Positions 1 through 7,755 of a stretch of 64,000 bases of DNA are shown here, piece by piece. A program made the position numbers and the translations under genes. The stretch spans positions 1 to 64,000 of the forward strand of contig JALWSA010000021.1 of NCBI GenBank assembly GCA_026993805.1, read 5' to 3'. The DNA comes from Thermotogaceae bacterium. Its GTDB lineage: Bacteria; Thermotogota; Thermotogae; Thermotogales; Thermotogaceae. The notes below the pieces were generated by a model, which did not search any database, was not told the DNA's origin, and was given only the letters and a program-made list of their open reading frames with translations. Position 1 is the first letter of the stretch; every line of letters begins with the position of its first letter.

Positions 1-58
1 GGGCACAAGGCCCACCGGTTTTCGAGACCGGCCCCTTAGCCAGTTCGGGCACGCCTCC
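1..58 (-). tRNA. tRNA-Ser (anticodon CGA), 3' part cut by the window edge
   Basis: Read on the minus strand, the acceptor 5' strand GGAGGCG (52-58) is followed by a D-arm, an anticodon stem CCGGT/ACCGG with loop CTCGAAA (anticodon CGA, serine) and the start of the long variable arm expected of a class II tRNA. The T-arm and 3' end lie beyond position 1. The acceptor strand is identical to that of the other serine tRNA at 2338-2427. Confidence 0.9.
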
Positions 59-74
59 TCTCAAGCCGTGTGGT

Positions 75-103
75 ATTATAAATACTCGATAGGGAAAAAA
101 CAA
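75..103 (-). promoter_or_regulatory. Promoter of tRNA-Ser(CGA)
   Basis: On the minus strand a TTGTTT box (98-103) is followed after exactly 17 bases by a perfect TATAAT (75-80), about 17 bases before the mature tRNA 5' end at 58. The -35 box matches consensus in only three of six positions. Spacing and position support a sigma-A type promoter that would transcribe the tRNA separately from the genes upstream. Confidence 0.65.
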
Positions 104-108
104 GGCTT

Positions 109-432
109 TTATTCCTCGGCACTCTCCTGCCAGATTTCGAAGACTCTTTTTGCCTCTTCATAGTCTTCCACATACTCCAAAAACTCTTCATCTCCTTCTC
201 TCACTATCCTAAAAACATGTACTTCATCCTTCTCATCGACTATCTTTTCCATAGCTTCATCTAAAACAACCTCGTTACAGAGCAGGTATTCGTTTCCTTC
301 GAAGCTAATCCTTCCAAGTTCTTTATAGAATCTTTCCGTTCCATCGTCATCCATAATGGAAAACACTTCTATTTCGACCATCTCGTGCTCGTGGTTATCT
401 TCTTCTGGAAATCTTATATGAAAATCAATCAC
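109..432 (-). CDS. DUF1292 family small acidic protein
   Basis: A 107-residue, strongly acidic protein with no signal peptide or membrane segment. The order of short beta strands (FSIMDDDG, YLLCNEVV, VHVFRIV) and the helical acidic tail fit the DUF1292 family (B. subtilis YrzB-like), whose function is unknown. It starts with GTG at 432, overlapping the hemW stop by eight bases (GTGATTGA), so it is the last gene of the cluster and probably translationally coupled to hemW. The family assignment is by pattern and not certain. Confidence 0.75.
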   Translation of the reverse strand: MIDFHIRFPEEDNHEHEMVEIEVFSIMDDDGTERFYKELGRISFEGNEYLLCNEVVLDEAMEKIVDEKDEVHVFRIVREGDEEFLEYVEDYEEAKRVFEIWQESAEE

Positions 433-1585
433 GGCAATCCCACCCCACTACGAATTCAAAACTCTCAAAGAGATCTTTTAAGCCCTTTTCGCTCAACTTC
501 AGATTGCCTCCTTTCAATTCGAACAGATCGGTATTCAACGCATCTTCAAGAAAGGCATCGAAAATCCCTCCGAATTCCCTTTTAAGGCCCTCTACATCGA
601 CTCCTTCCAAGAGTCGCAAACCCATGAAAAGCACCTCCTTCATTTCCTTGCAGTCATCGTTCTCGCTTTCGTAGCTCAGTTTCGTCGGATCTTTAATATA
701 TTCCTTTATATCCAATGTTTTGACATATCTATACCTTCCCACGTGCCCCCCGGCGGAAACACCAAATCCAAGATAGTTCAAACTCTTCCAATACGCCAGA
801 TTGTGGATCGACTCTTTTCCAGGCTTTGCAAAATTCGATATCTCGTATCTGACATACCCCATTTTTAGAAGCTCACTGGCCATGAAATCAAACATCTGCG
901 CGATTTTCTCAGGTTTTGGAAGCTTTATCAAGCCCGAATCAACAAGCCTTGTAAGTGGAGCACTTTCGTGAAATTCAAGGGTGTAAACCGAAACGTGATC
1001 GGGGTTAAAACGGATCACGAACTCAAGGTTTTTCTCCACCGTACGCATCGTCATACCTGGAAGTCCAACTATGAAATCAAAATTGAGATTGTCGAACTCT
1101 TCCCTGAGAATCCCTGCCGCCTTCTCAGAATCTGATAGATTGTGCGATCTTCCCGAAAGCTTCAAAACTTCATCTTCACAAGCCTGAATCCCAAGACTCA
1201 CCCTGTTTATGCCTATGTCCCTGTATCTTCTAACTTTGTTTCTGGTAATATTCTCCGGATTCGCTTCTATAGTGACCTCGTTTATCAAAACCGAATTAGC
1301 TTCTTCCACTATCCATTCGAAGACTCTTTCTATATAATCTTCATCTACCAGAGAGGGCGTGCCGCCTCCGAAATATATCGTTCTGACTCTCATCGAAGGC
1401 AGGAATGCGTCGGTCTTTATGTCCTTTTCCAAAGCCAGAAAGTATGGGGAGATCAATTTCCGATCGGTGGAAGATATAAAGTCGCAGTAAAGACACCTTC
1501 TCTTGCAGAAAGGTATGTGTACATATACGAAGATGTCATTCTCATCAATGGACGGAAAGTAGAATTCTATCGCCCCCCACCACAA
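425..1585 (-). CDS. hemW: HemW-like radical SAM protein (heme chaperone, HemN family)
   Basis: The radical SAM cysteine cluster reads C-x3-C-x2-C in CKRRCLYCDF (about residues 27-36), followed by the SAM-binding GGGTPS. The motif HNLAYW fits the HNxxYW heme-binding signature of HemW. The extra cysteine of true coproporphyrinogen dehydrogenase HemN (CxC) is missing, so HemW, which inserts or chaperones heme, is the better name than HemN. No other haem gene is in the window. The start is unclear: the TTG at 1585 has no Shine-Dalgarno sequence and lies 41 bases inside the upstream gene, and no better in-frame ATG, GTG or TTG lies ahead of the conserved HIPFC region. Confidence 0.88.
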   Translation of the reverse strand: MWWGAIEFYFPSIDENDIFVYVHIPFCKRRCLYCDFISSTDRKLISPYFLALEKDIKTDAFLPSMRVRTIYFGGGTPSLVDEDYIERVFEWIVEEANSVLINEVTIEANPENITRNKVRRYRDIGINRVSLGIQACEDEVLKLSGRSHNLSDSEKAAGILREEFDNLNFDFIVGLPGMTMRTVEKNLEFVIRFNPDHVSVYTLEFHESAPLTRLVDSGLIKLPKPEKIAQMFDFMASELLKMGYVRYEISNFAKPGKESIHNLAYWKSLNYLGFGVSAGGHVGRYRYVKTLDIKEYIKDPTKLSYESENDDCKEMKEVLFMGLRLLEGVDVEGLKREFGGIFDAFLEDALNTDLFELKGGNLKLSEKGLKDLFESFEFVVGWDCRD

Positions 1586-2291
1586 TAGAGGCTGAATGGT
1601 CTTTCAAAGGGAGCCTGAAGTAAACACCCGGCCTCAATCCACTGCTTCCTAAAACGAGTGACATTCCAAGGTAACCTAAATCGGTTTTTAAAGAATACGT
1701 AAAACCTATAGAAGGAAGGTTTCGGTCCCATCCGAATCCCGAAACCACGGACACGTCACCTTTGGAGCTTCCCACTCCAACGACCATATCGTCCCACAAC
1801 CTGAAATAACCCAAATAGATGTTTTTATAACCGATCAAACCGAACGAATACCCTTTTCCGTTGAGCGTGGTAGAAAAAGCCAAAAGCTGAATTCCCAACA
1901 TCCTGAACTCCGAGATGCTATCTGAAAAATAAAAGGGGTCTTTGGAAACCACAAAAAGACTGTAGCTTTCCGATTTTATAGGAAAAAGGGATTTGACTTC
2001 GTAGGAAGCTATAACCGAGAACTGCCTCCAAAAAAGAAGATGAAAAGAAAGGTACTCATCTTTCACCTTCATCCTTATCTTTATCTTCTTACCGAACAAA
2101 CCTGGCCTTTCAACCACTGTGACAACACTCTTAGACGTGGAATAATTCAGTCCCAAAGAAAAATCGTTGCCTGAGAAGGACAAAGAGAGCGGACCTATAT
2201 TCTCCAGATAGAGACCACCTTCTTCCCCCAGAAAAACCACTCCCATGACGGATATAGAAAGAGAAATCAGAAGAATCACAAAGTTTCTCAT
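1545..2291 (-). CDS. Exported beta-strand-rich protein, possibly outer-membrane beta-barrel
   Basis: A 248-residue protein of unrecognised family. Residues 1-17 (MRNFVILLISLSISVMG) form a signal peptide. The rest alternates short amphipathic beta strands ending in aromatic residues with turns rich in G, S, N and D, as in small outer-membrane barrels; this is inference. The start is the ATG at 2291, six bases after GAGGTG. Longer reading frames run back into the tRNA gene and are not coding. It precedes hemW with a 41-base overlap. No enzyme motif is visible. Confidence 0.65.
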   Translation of the reverse strand: MRNFVILLISLSISVMGVVFLGEEGGLYLENIGPLSLSFSGNDFSLGLNYSTSKSVVTVVERPGLFGKKIKIRMKVKDEYLSFHLLFWRQFSVIASYEVKSLFPIKSESYSLFVVSKDPFYFSDSISEFRMLGIQLLAFSTTLNGKGYSFGLIGYKNIYLGYFRLWDDMVVGVGSSKGDVSVVSGFGWDRNLPSIGFTYSLKTDLGYLGMSLVLGSSGLRPGVYFRLPLKDHSASIVVGGDRILLSVH

Positions 2292-2337
2292 TAACATCAC
2301 CTCTTCCTTAAAAAACGAATCCCCCCGTATGGGGGGC

Positions 2338-2427
2338 TGGCGGAGGCGGTGGGACTCGAACCCACACGGGGCCTCAAGCCCCATCGGCTTTCAAGGCCGA
2401 CGCCTTAGCCAATTAGGCTACGCCTCC
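2338..2427 (-). tRNA. tRNA-Ser (anticodon TGA)
   Basis: The minus strand reads GGAGGCG acceptor (2421-2427), D-arm, anticodon stem TCGGC/GCCGA with loop CTTGAAA (anticodon TGA), a long GC-rich variable arm, a T-arm with GGTTCGAGTCC and the closing CGCCTCC plus discriminator G and an encoded CCA (2338-2340). All arms pair. A TAAAAT box about 15 bases upstream is a possible -10, without a clear -35. The coding cluster at 109-2291 follows on the same strand. Confidence 0.95.
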
Positions 2428-2472
2428 CCGCCGGGATATTTTACCACTCGAAAGGAGTCCATGAAGAAGGTT

Positions 2473-2496
2473 AAAGGGGGCTCGACGCCCCCTTTT
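2473..2496 (-). terminator. Rho-independent terminator after hydA
   Basis: A nine-base-pair hairpin (AAAGGGGGC at 2473-2481 pairing with GCCCCCTTT at 2487-2495, five-base loop) lies directly after the hydA stop. The U-run on the minus strand is short (TTT), while the A-tract on its other side could also serve the opposite strand. It separates the hydrogenase operon from tRNA-Ser. Confidence 0.75.
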
Positions 2497-2500
2497 CAAC

Positions 2501-4258
2501 TTATGAAACCCTCTCTTTTTCATAATACTTCCACAAGTTAAGATACTCCTTTGATCTGTCTCTGTAATGGGTGTGAAGGAGCTTTTCGCTGAGCTCTCCC
2601 AAGGGCTTTTTGAGAAACTCCTTGTACAACTGTTTTATGGCCGGATTTTCATGCGACTTCCTTAGCTCCATCATCTCGTCTATTTCGTATATGGCCTCGG
2701 CCCTCTTTCTTATAACATCTGGATCGAGACTCTTTGGCTGTCCGCCACCTCCGATACAACCTCCGGGACAAGCCATCACTTCCACGAAGTGATAGAAAAC
2801 CTCTCCTCTTTCCATCTTTTTGAGGAGCATTTCGGTGTTCTTCAAACCGTGAACCACTGCGATCTTTACTTCTTTATCTCCGATCTTTATCGTTGCATCT
2901 CTAACACCATCAAGACCTCTAACTTCATCGAATTCGACTTTCGGGAGAGTCTCGCCCGTTATAACCTCATAAGCCGTTCTAAGTGCCGCTTCCATGACAC
3001 CACCAGTCACTCCGAATATGGCTGCAGCACCCGTTGAGACTCCCAGAGGATGATCGTAATCCTCCTCGGGAAGACTCATAAACGGTATTCCTTTCAGCCG
3101 TATGAGTTTGCCAAGCTCTCTCGTCGTCAGAACATAGTCAACCGGCTGCCAACCGTCTATTATGAGCTGATCCCTCAATATCTCGTCTTTCTTAGCGGTA
3201 CACGGCATTATGGAGACTACCACGATGTCTTCGGGCTTTTTACCTATCTTATCGGCGAAATATGTCTTTGCTATGGCTCCAAGCATCATATGCGGCGATC
3301 TTGCACTGGAAAGATGTTTGGTCACCCATGGAAAGACTTTCTCAGCGTAATTAACCCAAGCGGGGCAACAGGAGGTGAACATCGGGAACGGCCCGCCTTT
3401 GTTAACCCTCTCCACGAACTCGTTCCCTTCTTCGACTATTGTAAGGTCGGCTCCGAAGTTTGTGTCAAAGACATAATCAAATCCAAGCCTTCTCAGAGCA
3501 GCGACCATCTTTCCCGTAGAGATTGTTCCGGGCTCTGCACCGAATTCCTCCGCTATCGCAACCCTCGTTGCGGGTGCCGTTTGAACTATAACTACCTTGT
3601 CTCCATCCTCGAGAAGTTCAAGCACTTTTCTCCAATCCGGCTTTTCCGTTATAGCCCCAACTGGACACACGAAAGAGCATTGACCGCATCCAACGCACAC
3701 TGTGTTGTAAACGGGAGCGTCAAACGCTGTGGCGGGATACTCGTAATGTCCTCTTTTTATCATCGCATAGACCGATAGATCCTGTATCTCTTCACATGCC
3801 TTGACACACCTGAAACACTTCACACACTTTTCAAGATCCCTTCTTATCGCAGGAGAGGACTCATCCAGTATATCGACTGCGTTGCCGTAGTAATCTATAG
3901 TTCTTTCCACACCGAATCTCTGCAAAAGGTCTTGGAGTTCGCACCGCCCGTTTACTTCACATGTCTGGCAATCATCCGGATGTATCATTCTGAGAAGTTC
4001 CAGGTTGTGGCGTACTGCCGCTTTTACCCTCTCAGAATGAGTCCAGAGCTTCATTCCATCCCTTATATAAGTGGTACAAGCTGTCTGCAAAAGTCTCTGT
4101 CCTTCTATTTCGACCAAGCACATCCTGCAGCTGCCGTTCTGAGTTATGCGTGGATGGTAACACAGGGTGGGTATATAAATTCCGACCTTTCTCGCGGTAT
4201 CCAAAACAGTCATCGGTTTATCGAATTCGTATTCTCTTCCATTTATCGTCACTCTCAT
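2501..4258 (-). CDS. hydA: [FeFe]-hydrogenase catalytic (alpha) subunit HydA
   Basis: Produces or oxidises H2 at an H-cluster in the cytoplasm. Domains in order: N-terminal [2Fe-2S] ferredoxin (C33, C44, C47, C61), a His-ligated cluster (HPDDCQTCEVNGRC), a two-[4Fe-4S] domain (CVKCFRCVKAC, CVGCGQCSFVCP), then the H-cluster motifs L1 (TSCCPAW), L2 (MPCTAKK) and L3 (EVMACPGGCIGGGGQP), all intact. The small-subunit-like tail closes the protein at 585 residues. The C-terminal [2Fe-2S] domain described in the bifurcating T. maritima HydA (about 645 residues) is absent. The start overlaps the hydB stop by four bases. A paralogous or non-bifurcating type is possible. Confidence 0.95.
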   Translation of the reverse strand: MRVTINGREYEFDKPMTVLDTARKVGIYIPTLCYHPRITQNGSCRMCLVEIEGQRLLQTACTTYIRDGMKLWTHSERVKAAVRHNLELLRMIHPDDCQTCEVNGRCELQDLLQRFGVERTIDYYGNAVDILDESSPAIRRDLEKCVKCFRCVKACEEIQDLSVYAMIKRGHYEYPATAFDAPVYNTVCVGCGQCSFVCPVGAITEKPDWRKVLELLEDGDKVVIVQTAPATRVAIAEEFGAEPGTISTGKMVAALRRLGFDYVFDTNFGADLTIVEEGNEFVERVNKGGPFPMFTSCCPAWVNYAEKVFPWVTKHLSSARSPHMMLGAIAKTYFADKIGKKPEDIVVVSIMPCTAKKDEILRDQLIIDGWQPVDYVLTTRELGKLIRLKGIPFMSLPEEDYDHPLGVSTGAAAIFGVTGGVMEAALRTAYEVITGETLPKVEFDEVRGLDGVRDATIKIGDKEVKIAVVHGLKNTEMLLKKMERGEVFYHFVEVMACPGGCIGGGGQPKSLDPDVIRKRAEAIYEIDEMMELRKSHENPAIKQLYKEFLKKPLGELSEKLLHTHYRDRSKEYLNLWKYYEKERVS

Positions 4259-5772
4259 GCTACCTCACCCCTCTCCAGCATCCTAATGAGGCTTATCATC
4301 GGATTGTGAACGCTCTGGCCAAGACCGCAGAGTGAGGAATCTTTCATTATGAGCACTATTCTCTCTATCTCCTGAAGGGCGTCGTAATCTATTTTCCCCT
4401 CTTCCACCATCTTCGATACGATCTTTTTCATAAGGAACATTCCTTCCCTGCACGGCGTACACTTTCCGCATGATTCGTGCTCGAAGAACTCTATTACATT
4501 GAGCGCGATATCAAGGAAGGTACTCTTGTCATCAATGAGTACAATCGCTCCGGATCCAAGAGATACACCTTCTTTCACCGCATCGAAATCCAATTTCACG
4601 TCTATCTTTTCCTTTGATACAAACGTTCCCGCTTTTCCACCCGTCTGGACCATCGCAAGCTCTCCTTCACCGTAGACACCCTCACCATATGCGTAAACTA
4701 TCTCCCTGAGCGTCACTCCTAAGGGAAGTTCAACCACTACCCTTTTATTGGCTTTTCCACATATGCTGAAAAGCTTCGTACCGGGAGAGCTTTCTGTTCC
4801 GTATTTTTTATACTGCTCAGCTCCGTTGAGAATTATCCATGGAACCTTGACCAGCGTCTCGACATTGTTCACAACTGTCGGCTTTCCAAACAGTCCCTTT
4901 TGGGTCGGATAAGGTGGTTTGAATCTCGATCTGGCCGCTCTTCCCTCTATCGATTCAAGGAGAGCTGTCTCTTCACCGGCGATGTAAGAACCTCCACCAA
5001 ATCTCAAGACGAGTTCAAAATCAAAGCCGCTGCCAAGAATATCCTCACCCAAGAATCCTTTATCATAAGCCTCACTTATAGCCTTTTTAAGGTTCTCAGC
5101 GACATCGCTGTACTCACCTCTGATGTATATGTATCCTTTGCTCGCTCCAACAGCGTACGCGGATATGATCATTCCCTCTATTAGAGCATGCGGATCTTCT
5201 TCTATGATAACCCTGTCTTTGAAAGTCCCCGGCTCTCCTTCGTCTGCATTACAGACAACGAATTTTTCTGAGGATTTTTCTTTAAGAGCGGATTCCCATT
5301 TCAAGCCCGTGGGAAATCCTGCACCTCCTCTTCCCCTCAGACCAGAGTTTTTCACTTCCTCGACGACCTTTTCTGGCTTCATCTTCAGGGCTTTTTTCAA
5401 AGCTTCGTACCCACCGAGAGAAATGTATCCATCTATATCCCTGTACTTCCCGAAATTCCTTTTGACTATCGGCACCTCTTGGGTTATCCGAGCCTCTTCT
5501 GGGGGAAGTACCTTTTTAACAACGAGGTCTTCCACCTTTTTTCTGAGTATCACGCCCTGGACAAAGAGTCTTGCTGCTTCTTTCTTATCTTTAACTCTGT
5601 ATTTCTCTCCCCCGACGTCGACCAAAATTCCACCAACGCAGCTTCCAAGATTTGCGTCTCTCTCAACATCGACCTGAACGTGATGCACTCCAGAGAGGTA
5701 CCCAAAATAGTTGGCTATCTCGAGAGAACCTTCTAAAACGCTTTTGGGGTCAGCGGCAACTTTGATCTTCAT
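4255..5772 (-). CDS. hydB: Hydrogenase beta subunit HydB (NuoF-like, FMN/NADH binding), short form
   Basis: A 505-residue NuoF-family diaphorase subunit that would bind FMN and NAD(H) and pass electrons to HydA. Visible motifs are the nucleotide/FMN loop GLRGRGGAGFPTG, NADEGEPGTFKDR, GEETALLESIEG and the [4Fe-4S] site CGKCTPC plus a distal SLCGLG near residue 482. The N-terminal thioredoxin-like region has one cysteine (NLGSCVGG), so its usual [2Fe-2S] site is lost. The protein ends right after the NuoF core, lacking the C-terminal two-[4Fe-4S] domain of bifurcating HydB (about 626 residues in T. maritima). It overlaps hydC and hydA by four bases each. Confidence 0.93.
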   Translation of the reverse strand: MKIKVAADPKSVLEGSLEIANYFGYLSGVHHVQVDVERDANLGSCVGGILVDVGGEKYRVKDKKEAARLFVQGVILRKKVEDLVVKKVLPPEEARITQEVPIVKRNFGKYRDIDGYISLGGYEALKKALKMKPEKVVEEVKNSGLRGRGGAGFPTGLKWESALKEKSSEKFVVCNADEGEPGTFKDRVIIEEDPHALIEGMIISAYAVGASKGYIYIRGEYSDVAENLKKAISEAYDKGFLGEDILGSGFDFELVLRFGGGSYIAGEETALLESIEGRAARSRFKPPYPTQKGLFGKPTVVNNVETLVKVPWIILNGAEQYKKYGTESSPGTKLFSICGKANKRVVVELPLGVTLREIVYAYGEGVYGEGELAMVQTGGKAGTFVSKEKIDVKLDFDAVKEGVSLGSGAIVLIDDKSTFLDIALNVIEFFEHESCGKCTPCREGMFLMKKIVSKMVEEGKIDYDALQEIERIVLIMKDSSLCGLGQSVHNPMISLIRMLERGEVA

Positions 5773-6251
5773 TCTATTACCCCCTTTCTGTAAGCTTCGA
5801 GTATTGCCACAACCTTTTCGGGAGTTAGATTCCTATAAAGCGTCCCGTCTATCATCATATTGGGCGATGTGTCACACCTTCCGAGACAACCCACCTCTTC
5901 CAACTTGAACATTCCATCAGGAGTAACCTGCCCGAAGTCTATGCCGAGTTCTTTTCTCAAAGTTTCTATAATCTCTCTTCCTCCCGCGACATGACAGGGG
6001 AGGGAAGCACAAACACTTATCACGTGTTTTGCTTCCTTCTTCAACGTATAAAGCGAGTAAAAAGTGGCTATTTCATAGAGCCTCGATGGTGGGACTTCAA
6101 GAAGATGTGCTGCAAGTTCCAAGGCTTCTGGCGGTGCATATCCGTCAAATTCTTCGTGAAGATAGCGAACAACTTCCATGACGTAATCTTTCTCTTCCAG
6201 CACTTTCTCTCTCGCTTTTTCTAAGGCACTTCTCACCTTCTCCTCGACCAT
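5769..6251 (-). CDS. hydC: Hydrogenase gamma subunit HydC (NuoE-like, [2Fe-2S])
   Basis: A 160-residue thioredoxin-like [2Fe-2S] protein of the NuoE family, first gene of the hydrogenase operon. Cluster ligands are CASLPC and, further on, CLGRCDTSP. The ATG at 6251 follows GGAGGTGG with a four-base gap and gives the family length. A GTG eleven codons upstream lies before the Shine-Dalgarno sequence and is rejected. It overlaps hydB by four bases, so the three subunits should be made together. Confidence 0.94.
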   Translation of the reverse strand: MVEEKVRSALEKAREKVLEEKDYVMEVVRYLHEEFDGYAPPEALELAAHLLEVPPSRLYEIATFYSLYTLKKEAKHVISVCASLPCHVAGGREIIETLRKELGIDFGQVTPDGMFKLEEVGCLGRCDTSPNMMIDGTLYRNLTPEKVVAILEAYRKGVIE

Positions 6252-6299
6252 TCCTCCACCTCCTTCTTTTATTAAAAAATTCACATTATTTCGGGAAAA

Positions 6300-6328
6300 A
6301 TAAAACTTTCACAAATCGCGATTGCCAA
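6300..6328 (-). promoter_or_regulatory. hydC: Candidate promoter of the hydCBA operon
   Basis: On the minus strand TTGGCA (6323-6328) and TTTTAT (6300-6305) are 17 bases apart, matching consensus in five and four of six positions. The spacer contains TTGTGAAA (6307-6314), a half-site resembling Rex or CRP-type operators. There is no terminator between the ABC transporter and hydC, so read-through is also possible. Confidence 0.5.
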
Positions 6329-6367
6329 TACCACCTCCTCTTTAACTTTCATGCATATAAAAGAGCG

Positions 6368-7033
6368 TCAGAAATTCTCCAGAGCAATTTGGATCAACTT
6401 CTTTTCCGCCTCGCTGCTATCTGAAACCTCTAATACTGTGAGGATCCTGGCGGGTCTCTTGGAAAGGACCACAACTTTGCTGGCCATAATCGAAGCCTCT
6501 TTCGGATCGTGTGTAACACCAAGAAGGGACGCTTTGCATCTTCGCTTTATTCTCAGGATATCTTTCATCAATCTGTGTTTTATATGAATATCCAAAGAAC
6601 TGAACGGTTCGTCCAAAATCAAAAGGTCCGGTCTTGAAAGTATCGCTCTCGCAAGGTTCACCCTCTGTTTCATACCTCCACTGAGCTGACGCGGGAAAGA
6701 GTCCTCAAAACCCTGAAGCCCCGCGATCTCTATAACTTCCTTAACCCTTCTCTCATCCTCGTACACAAACAAGAGATTTTCCTTCACAGTGAGCCAAGGA
6801 ATAAGACGCGGATCCTGGAAGACAAAACCCACTTTTCTGAAATTTCTCTCGACCTTTCCTTCGAAATCTTCAATTAGTCCGGCTACTATCTTCAGAAACG
6901 TCGTTTTTCCACATCCGGATGGTCCGAAAAGAAACAGGCTCTCTCCCCTTTTTAGCTCCAGATTCAGCCCATCTATTACCAAAAGATCTCCGTAGCTCTT
7001 TTTCAAACCTTCAACCTTCAAGACAGCTTCCAT
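6368..7033 (-). CDS. ABC transporter ATPase, nitrate/sulfonate/taurine type (SsuB/TauB-like)
   Basis: A 221-residue ATP-binding subunit with Walker A GPSGCGKTT, Q-loop FVFQDPRLIPW, signature LSGGMKQR and Walker B LLILDEPFSSLD. The sequence after the Q-loop (RLIPWLTVKEN) is typical of the SsuB/TauB/ThiZ group. It is the last gene of a three-gene operon with a matching permease and binding protein. The substrate (sulfonate, nitrate, a thiamine precursor or another small compound) cannot be told. The start at 7033 overlaps the permease by 16 bases. Confidence 0.88.
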   Translation of the reverse strand: MEAVLKVEGLKKSYGDLLVIDGLNLELKRGESLFLFGPSGCGKTTFLKIVAGLIEDFEGKVERNFRKVGFVFQDPRLIPWLTVKENLLFVYEDERRVKEVIEIAGLQGFEDSFPRQLSGGMKQRVNLARAILSRPDLLILDEPFSSLDIHIKHRLMKDILRIKRRCKASLLGVTHDPKEASIMASKVVVLSKRPARILTVLEVSDSSEAEKKLIQIALENF

Positions 7034-7755
7034 CTTCTCAGAACCCTTTCAAAGAATCCCTCTCCAGTTCTCTCGAAAGAAACGGCAAGAACGACACCTA
7101 TAAGAGTTAAAGCAAAAATCCTTGGAGTATCAACATAGCTTCTGGCCCAAGCTATCATAACGCCTATTCCCTGATCTCCGCATAGAAATTCTGTCACGAG
7201 AATCGTTTTCCACACATTTCCCAGCGTTATGCGAAGCGAAGCCAGCATAAAGGGAAGAAGCGATCCCAAATATATATACTTGAAAATCTTCTTCCTTTCC
7301 ACGCCATAAACCCTCGCCATCTCGAGGAGCTGTGTATCCACATTCAAAACGCCAGAATAGGTGTTTATTATCACCACGGGAAGGAGCGAAAGGGTGGTAA
7401 GCAGAACGGGCCCTTTCCATCCTATACCCCAGAGGAATATGGCGAAGGCAAGCCACGACACAACGGGGACCGATTGGAGCAACGTCACAAAAGGCTTCAA
7501 AACATCCGATAAACTTCTCTTCAGACCCATGAGCATACCTATACTTGTACCTATGGTAATCACGAGCAAGGTAGAAAAAAGACCTTTCAAGATAGTAGAA
7601 GCAAGCGCTCCGTAGAACTCCCTGCTCGTGATAATTTTATTCAAAGACCCCAGGACTGCCATCGGCGATGGCAATATGATCTCAGAATTCACTATCAAAG
7701 ACAGAATCCACCAAACTGCTATACCTACAACAATTCCAAAAAGATACCTTTTCAC
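7018..7755 (-). CDS. ABC transporter permease, SsuC/TauC type
   Basis: A 245-residue membrane protein with about six hydrophobic segments and a BPD_transp_1 EAA-type loop (MARVYGVERKKIFKYIYLGSLLP). It would form the channel for the neighbouring ATPase and binding protein. GTG at 7755 overlaps the stop of the binding-protein gene (GTGA), the usual sign of translational coupling. Confidence 0.88.
   Translation of the reverse strand: MKRYLFGIVVGIAVWWILSLIVNSEIILPSPMAVLGSLNKIITSREFYGALASTILKGLFSTLLVITIGTSIGMLMGLKRSLSDVLKPFVTLLQSVPVVSWLAFAIFLWGIGWKGPVLLTTLSLLPVVIINTYSGVLNVDTQLLEMARVYGVERKKIFKYIYLGSLLPFMLASLRITLGNVWKTILVTEFLCGDQGIGVMIAWARSYVDTPRIFALTLIGVVLAVSFERTGEGFFERVLRRWKLS

Noticed and set aside
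2292-2384. N-terminal extension of the exported beta-strand-rich protein
   Set aside because: It translates tRNA-Ser(TGA) sequence; the signal peptide begins at 2291.
3050-3778. A 242-codon open frame antisense to hydA
   Set aside because: It lies wholly inside hydA, whose motifs are certain, and the translation has no recognisable pattern. Similar antisense frames over MCP, gcv, infB and lon genes were also treated as shadows.
6281-6328. A 15-codon leader ORF (TTG start after AGGAGGTG) ahead of hydC
   Set aside because: The TTG coincides with the predicted -35 box of the hydC promoter, so it would not be in that transcript, and the peptide has no regulatory codon run. It stays possible only for read-through from the ABC operon.
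6300-6328. A full Rex palindrome at hydC
   Set aside because: Only one half-site is present; the second half matches in two of seven positions, so it is reported as a half-site only.
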